10,478 nt of DNA from Promethearchaeota archaeon (lineage in GTDB: Archaea; Asgardarchaeota; Lokiarchaeia; Sigynarchaeales; SOKP01): positions 1 to 10,478 of the forward strand of contig JAEOTW010000090.1 in NCBI GenBank assembly GCA_016839655.1, read 5' to 3'. This document shows, piece by piece, positions 7,169 to 10,478 of this stretch (its first letter is position 1; each line of letters opens with the position of its first letter). The position numbers and the translations under genes were made by a program. Under the pieces are notes generated by a model. The model ran no database searches, had not been told where the DNA came from, and was given only the letters and a program-made list of their open reading frames with translations.

Positions 7169-7660
7169 TTAACTTTCACTAATGTCTATTTTTTTGGCTG
7201 GTTTTTTGCTAAATGTTACCTTTAGTAATCCATTGGCCATTTTTGAAACTATTGTATCTGAATCGGCATCAACTGGTAAAGGAATATCCATATCTACATC
7301 AATAAAAGTAAATCCTTTCCGGAAAGATTGACTCCAACGTTCATGAAGAGGTTCTCCTTCTTTTGGTATTTCTTTTACATTTCTTTCTTCTGGAATCTTA
7401 GGTTTCTCTGATTTAATATTAAGGTGTTTATTAATTAAAGAAACTTTAACTTCTTCTTTGGTACGACCAGCTAAAGGTACAGTAATCAAATAGTTATCTC
7501 CAAGATCTTCAACATTATACGGTATTTGACTTCCTATAAATCCTCTCATAAAATGTTTAGCCATTCTTTTCATTTTGTGCATTTGTTGAGGGGTGAATGG
7601 AAGACAGCCAATCATCGTTTTTGGGTCATGAATATGACCATGGGGACTTTCATCACACAT
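7169..7660 (-). CDS. hsp20: Small heat-shock protein, Hsp20/alpha-crystallin family
   Basis: A 163-residue ATP-independent holdase chaperone that should form oligomers and bind unfolding proteins in the cytoplasm. The alpha-crystallin domain spans about residues 47-153, from YNVEDLGDNYLITVPLAG through the charged loop (85-108) to MANGLLKVTF (141-150), the conserved G-x-L-x-V strand. The C-terminal tail KKIDIS contains the I-x-I motif (I158, I160) that docks into neighbouring subunits. The N-terminus is unusual: Cys2, His7, His9 and His11 in MCDESPHGHIH could bind a metal, followed by a Met- and basic-rich helix (27-39). The start is set by a strong Shine-Dalgarno (AAGGAGG) 10 bases upstream. 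It lies 50 bp downstream of padR on the same strand, with no terminator between them on that strand. Confidence 0.92.
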   Translation of the reverse strand: MCDESPHGHIHDPKTMIGCLPFTPQQMHKMKRMAKHFMRGFIGSQIPYNVEDLGDNYLITVPLAGRTKEEVKVSLINKHLNIKSEKPKIPEERNVKEIPKEGEPLHERWSQSFRKGFTFIDVDMDIPLPVDADSDTIVSKMANGLLKVTFSKKPAKKIDISES

Positions 7661-7670
7661 ACTTGATTTT

Positions 7671-7677
7671 CCTCCTT
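7671..7677 (-). promoter_or_regulatory. Strong Shine-Dalgarno of hsp20
   Basis: Minus-strand AAGGAGG sits 10 bases before the ATG at 7660. It is the only full-consensus ribosome binding site I see in the window. It fits an internal operon gene, which cannot use leaderless initiation. Confidence 0.8.
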
Positions 7678-7710
7678 TGTTTATTTTTTTTTAATTTTTA
7701 TTGGTAAAAG

Positions 7711-8361
7711 CTAAAAATTCTCGTACTCGTCATCATCAACAATAGGAATTGTCTTGATATTTGTTTCCCTCTTGTTTATTAGAGTCTTTAAAATTTCTTC
7801 ATATTTCTCAACTTCCTGGTTGATGTCCTCTAATCTCAATGAAATCCTTTCTTTAGTATAGTTTAAATCATTCACAATTCTTTCGACTTTTTTAATATTT
7901 CTTAAAGAAAAATCCTCCTGATTTATTTCTCTATCGATGGTTCCACAATGATAAGGAAAACAAGACATGACTCCTTTGATTCGTTTTTCATTAGGTAACC
8001 AAGCATTTATTACAGTACGAATGTAATCACCAAGTGTATTCATACTATGTTCGAAATTCTCTTTTAAGACTTCTTTTAACTTCTCTATTCCTTGGACTGT
8101 TATCCTGTATAATTTCTTTTGTCTATTATTTCTATCAATAAATTCTTCAGTATCAACAAATCCCTTCTCATCTAATCTATTTAGTAAAGGGTATATTGTT
8201 CCCGGAGAAGCTCTCCATATAGGTTTAAATTTTTTATTAATTACTTGACTTATTTCATATCCTGAAATCCCTTCATGATTTCTGATAATTGAAAGTACCA
8301 AGATATCTAATCCTGAAAATGCTTCACCTTGATAGCCGCTAAATCTTTTCCCAAAGAACAT
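7711..8361 (-). CDS. PadR-family winged-helix transcriptional regulator
   Basis: A 216-residue DNA-binding regulator. The winged helix-turn-helix covers about residues 18-95: LDILVLSIIRNHEGISGYEI, then the recognition segment PGTIYPLLNRLDEKGFV (53-69), the PadR signature, and the wing with RQKKLYRIT (80-88). After it come a linker with CFPYHC (Cys134, His138, Cys139) and a charged helix (150-200) that looks like a dimerising coiled coil, as in PadR-s1 proteins. It ends with an acidic tail (DDDEYENF). The Cys/His cluster might sense metal or redox state; this is a guess. It ends in TAG, so TAG acts as a stop in this genome. hsp20 follows 50 bp downstream. Inverted repeats in front of the gene suggest it controls itself. 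Confidence 0.93.
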   Translation of the reverse strand: MFFGKRFSGYQGEAFSGLDILVLSIIRNHEGISGYEISQVINKKFKPIWRASPGTIYPLLNRLDEKGFVDTEEFIDRNNRQKKLYRITVQGIEKLKEVLKENFEHSMNTLGDYIRTVINAWLPNEKRIKGVMSCFPYHCGTIDREINQEDFSLRNIKKVERIVNDLNYTKERISLRLEDINQEVEKYEEILKTLINKRETNIKTIPIVDDDEYENF

Positions 8362-8371
8362 TTTTTTAACG

Positions 8372-8442
8372 TCACCAATATATCAGTTTTTGATAAAACT
8401 TGTGATATTAATGGTAAGACAACTATTTAAATATATCGGTGA
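8372..8442 (-). promoter_or_regulatory. padR promoter with paired inverted repeats (candidate PadR operator)
   Basis: TCACCAATATAT at 8372-8383 and ATATATCGGTGA at 8431-8442 are inverted copies matching at 11 of 12 positions, with 47 bp between them. On the minus strand the distal copy runs into ATATATTTAAATAG, a good TATA box about 70 bp before the start codon. A second TATA-like GTTTTATCA (8392-8400) lies about 35 bp before it. The proximal repeat is only about 11-22 bp from the ATG, where a bound repressor would block initiation. Binding by PadR is inference. Confidence 0.5.
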
Positions 8443-8462
8443 TCGAACAACCAGAAATCACT

Positions 8463-8496
8463 TAATTAAGAATGAATAATTCCTATTCTTTAATTA
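8463..8496. repeat. Inverted repeat in the padR/7-TM intergenic region
   Basis: TAATTAAGAAT (8463-8473) faces ATTCTTTAATTA (8485-8496): an 11-bp stem with one bulged base and an 11-base loop. AT-only stems arise easily in such DNA; it could be an operator or a chance hairpin. Confidence 0.4.
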
Positions 8497-8813
8497 TATC
8501 ATCAAAATAAATGTAAGAATCAACAGAAACCTATACTTTTAGAGAATATTATAAAGAATTATTATATTTAAGGGCACTAGAGTATAAAGTTGATTATAGA
8601 ATATAGTAATGAAAATTAATTTGAAATATTTAGAATTGAATCAGATCTGTTTCTAATTTTAATATGTTTTAATTGATTTTCCCTATCATAATGCAAGTTA
8701 AAGGAATAGATCTTGATAGATGTAGTTATTTAATTTAGAGAAAATTGAAACTCTTTTTATACGTAAGAATAACTCGGAAAATAAAGTTAATAAGAATCAT
8801 TAAATAGCTAACA

Positions 8814-8826
8814 TTTTTATATATAA
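8814..8826 (+). promoter_or_regulatory. TATA box of the 7-TM gene
   Basis: TTTTTATATATAA is the best TATA box in the window, about 58 bp before ATG 8878. This would place the transcript start near 8845 and leave a leader of about 30 bases, which contains a small dyad, CTCTT-TT-AAGAG (8849-8860). Confidence 0.5.
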
Positions 8827-8877
8827 CTAAGTTAAATAAACTACGTAACTCTTTTAAGAGATTATCTATTTAAGAAA

Positions 8878-9612
8878 ATGCTGGCACAATTAACTGGATT
8901 TGAAATATTTTATGGTAGTTTTACATTAGCATCTGTCATAATATCTACGATTTTAGGTTTTTTTATTGTGTTAAAGTATGTACAATATAAAAAAATAGAA
9001 CTTCTTTTAGTTGGAATTACATGGATACTTTTAGCAAGTCCATACTGGTCTGATGCGATACAGTTTTTTACAAATACACTTTTCGGGATAAGTCTGGATT
9101 CTCCTTTGTATTTCTTTTTAGCTAATGCGTTTATTGCTCCAATTCATATTACATGGCTTTATGCTTTTACTAATTTTCTTTTTAAAAAGCAACAGAAGAA
9201 GATAATGCTATTTTTTGGTATTGAAGCATTATTATTTGAACTTGCTTTTTTAATTGTTTTTTTTATAAATCCTTTTCTAATAGGAGATCAAAAAAGCGCT
9301 TTTGTAGTAGAATGGGCGGTATGGATACAAATTTATCTATTATTTTCTATCGGACTATTCTTGGTGACTGGATTTTTATTTGCTAGAGTCAGTCTAAAAG
9401 CAGATTCTTCTGAAATTAAACTAAAAGGTAAATTTTTAATATTAGCATTTCTAACTTTTACAATTGGAACGATGATAGATGTTATTGGAGCAGAAAATCC
9501 TACAGAAATAACTATATTTTTTGCTAGAATCTTTGTAATTGTTAGTTCGATCTGTTTCTATATAGGATTCACATTACCTAGATTCATCAAAGACTTATTC
9601 ATTAAAACATAA
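8878..9612 (+). CDS. Seven-helix integral membrane protein, function unknown
   Basis: 244 residues with seven hydrophobic segments at about 14-37, 42-56, 78-101, 107-131, 145-170, 184-205 and 212-232. Together they account for nearly the whole protein. No enzyme, transporter or kinase domain follows. The layout and the opening MLAQLTGFEIFYG resemble a hypothetical family I recall from Lokiarchaeal genomes, and the topology resembles the stand-alone 7TM sensor modules found in front of bacterial signalling domains; neither gives a function. Polar or aromatic groups inside helices (TWILLASPYWSD at 48-59, HITWLYAF at 89-96) could line a pocket. The gene stands alone, divergent from padR, with its own TATA box upstream and a T-tract downstream. 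Initiation at ATG 8878 has no clear Shine-Dalgarno. Confidence 0.8.
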   Translation: MLAQLTGFEIFYGSFTLASVIISTILGFFIVLKYVQYKKIELLLVGITWILLASPYWSDAIQFFTNTLFGISLDSPLYFFLANAFIAPIHITWLYAFTNFLFKKQQKKIMLFFGIEALLFELAFLIVFFINPFLIGDQKSAFVVEWAVWIQIYLLFSIGLFLVTGFLFARVSLKADSSEIKLKGKFLILAFLTFTIGTMIDVIGAENPTEITIFFARIFVIVSSICFYIGFTLPRFIKDLFIKT

Positions 9613-9621
9613 ATGACATAT

Positions 9622-9637
9622 ATTTTTTTTCTCTTTT
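9622..9637 (+). terminator. T-rich terminator of the 7-TM gene
   Basis: A stretch of eight T followed by CTCTTTT begins about 10 bases after the TAA at 9610-9612. This is a typical archaeal T-tract position, with no hairpin needed. Confidence 0.5.
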
Positions 9638-9702
9638 AATTGTATATCTTTCTTGTATTATTGAGGTATTCCCCAAAGAATATTAGAAGATATCTATAAA
9701 AG

Positions 9703-9722
9703 CGTGAAATGAAACTTTCACG
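9703..9722. promoter_or_regulatory. Hairpin/operator-like dyad upstream of the HAD gene
   Basis: CGTGAAA (9703-9709) and TTTCACG (9716-9722) form a perfect 7-bp inverted repeat with a 6-base spacer. It has more GC than its surroundings and lies about 30 bp before the likely TATA box. It could be a regulator site for the HAD gene or a transcript-end hairpin; no T-run follows, which favours the former. Confidence 0.4.
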
Positions 9723-9748
9723 ATCATTCTCACACTTTATTCGATTAA

Positions 9749-9758
9749 TTATTTAAAA
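9749..9758 (+). promoter_or_regulatory. Possible TATA box of the HAD phosphatase gene
   Basis: TTATTTAAAA is centred about 29 bp before ATG 9782, predicting a nearly leaderless transcript. No Shine-Dalgarno is present. Confidence 0.4.
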
Positions 9759-9781
9759 CAACATTTAGTTTTATAATATTA

Positions 9782-10478
9782 ATGGATAAAAAAAAGAAAC
9801 TTAATAAAATAAAAGGAATCTTAACAGATATTGATGGTACACTTTATTTTAAAGGAGTTCCTATTCCTGGTGCTATTGAAACACTTTTAAAACTTCGTAA
9901 AATAGGCTTAAGGTTTCTTTTTTTCACAAATACTGATAGCAAATCACCTAAAACAATTCTAAAAATTTTAAAAAATTGTGGATTCTCTATTCATGAGGAT
10001 GAGATTTTTACACCCATTATAGTCTTAAAAGAATTCTTATCAAAATATCCTAACAAAAAGTCTTATTTAGTCACAACGGAAGAAGTCTCAAAAGAATTTG
10101 AAGAATTTCCTCAAGTTAAGGGTTCTGAAATACCAAATTTTGTGATATTAGGTGATTTTCATGATAATTGGGATGTAAATCGGTTGAATATCGCTTTCAA
10201 ATATGTGCTTAAAGGTGCTTCACTCTTTGGAACACAGGGCAATAGATATTATCTTGATCTTAATGGTGAACCAGTTATAGATACTGGTTCATTCGTTCAG
10301 ATGGTTGCTAATGCAGCCAGTAAGACTCCAAAGATATTTGGAAAACCTTCAAAAGAATATTTCTTTCAAGCTCTAAATAAATTAAATCTTAGACCAAATG
10401 AAGTACTGGTAGTAGGTGATGATCTCGAATCTGATATTCAAGGAGCAATCAATTCAGACATAAAAGGAGTTCTAGTAA
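9782..10478 (+). CDS. HAD-superfamily phosphatase, subfamily IIA (NagD/HDHD2/LHPP-like), 3' end outside window
   Basis: 232 residues are visible and the frame is still open at the window edge; relatives are about 255-270 residues long, so only the end is missing. All four HAD motifs are present: DIDGT (residues 16-20, nucleophile Asp16 and acid/base Asp18), FFTNT (47-51, motif II Thr), GKPS (187-190, motif III Lys188) and VGDDLESD (211-218, motif IV aspartates). The C2-type cap lies between motifs II and III (about 70-180), which places it in subfamily IIA. Members dephosphorylate small phosphorylated metabolites such as nucleotides, glycerol phosphate or phospholysine; the substrate here is not evident. 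It is cytoplasmic, with no signal peptide. Poly-Lys (KKKK) near the start is unremarkable in this AT-rich genome. The start at 9782 fits the position of motif I. Confidence 0.92.
   Translation, partial: MDKKKKLNKIKGILTDIDGTLYFKGVPIPGAIETLLKLRKIGLRFLFFTNTDSKSPKTILKILKNCGFSIHEDEIFTPIIVLKEFLSKYPNKKSYLVTTEEVSKEFEEFPQVKGSEIPNFVILGDFHDNWDVNRLNIAFKYVLKGASLFGTQGNRYYLDLNGEPVIDTGSFVQMVANAASKTPKIFGKPSKEYFFQALNKLNLRPNEVLVVGDDLESDIQGAINSDIKGVLV

Larger units (their letters stand above)
8362..8877. other. Divergent intergenic region between padR and the 7-TM gene
   Basis: 516 bp, strongly AT-rich, with no coding frame worth reporting: the plus-strand ATG frames at 8609 and 8691 are about 15 codons long. 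It holds the padR promoter and operator candidates on the left (8372-8442), a hairpin-capable inverted repeat (8463-8496) and the TATA box of the 7-TM gene on the right (8814-8826). About 8500-8800 shows no structure I can name. An unannotated small RNA cannot be excluded by eye. Confidence 0.6.

Noticed and set aside
1..10478. CRISPR array, transposon ends, tRNA or rRNA genes.
   Set aside because: No short spaced repeats, transposase, terminal inverted repeats with target duplications, or RNA-gene signatures were seen by eye; the only repeats are those of the surface protein and the SDR 5' copies.

Overview
The window looks like a chromosomal segment of an Asgard archaeon, probably Lokiarchaeia-like. 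This is inferred from several things seen together. The DNA is very AT-rich. Genes have TATA-like boxes about 30-60 bp upstream of their starts and mostly no Shine-Dalgarno. There is a large secreted repeat protein whose C-terminus has the form 'SGYN + hydrophobic helix + KKR', a PadR regulator paired with an Hsp20, and a small 7-TM protein of a type I recall from Lokiarchaeal genomes. No rRNA or tRNA gene is visible, so the assignment rests on protein style only.

Layout. 3-1106 (+) is the C-terminal 367 residues of a sulfatase whose start lies before the window. 1107-1417 is mostly non-coding but carries a 5' remnant (1282-1410) of a second copy of the SDR gene found intact at 4236. 1418-4108 (+) is one long reading frame for a secreted, membrane-anchored surface protein: signal peptide, seven-bladed beta-propeller, four exact 92-residue Ig-like repeats, an OmpL47-like domain and a C-terminal anchor. 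Two in-frame stop codons (TAG 1574, TAA 2198) interrupt it without any frameshift. 4236-5366 (+) is an extended SDR (NAD-dependent epimerase / 3beta-HSD type), followed with no gap by a 159-residue membrane protein (5367-5846). These converge, 4 bp apart, on a Gfo/Idh/MocA oxidoreductase (5851-6975, -). Then come, on the minus strand, an Hsp20 chaperone (7169-7660) and its upstream neighbour, a PadR-family regulator (7711-8361). A 516-bp intergenic region separates padR from a divergent 7-TM protein (8878-9612, +). The window ends inside a HAD-IIA phosphatase (9782-10478+, +).

How the genes may work together. The sulfatase, SDR and Gfo/Idh oxidoreductase could all act on sugars or sugar conjugates, but they do not form one operon and a shared pathway is only inference. 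The SDR and the 159-residue protein are the clearest operon. PadR and Hsp20 form a second likely transcription unit. Near-perfect inverted repeats in front of padR suggest autoregulation.

Most interesting points: (1) the surface-protein gene, where the exact 52-residue propeller period and the conserved Trp position show that two sense codons became stops; (2) the diverged SDR 5' fragment, which puts direct repeats on both sides of that gene; (3) the 92-residue repeats with N-glycosylation sequons at identical offsets; (4) the candidate PadR operator pair.
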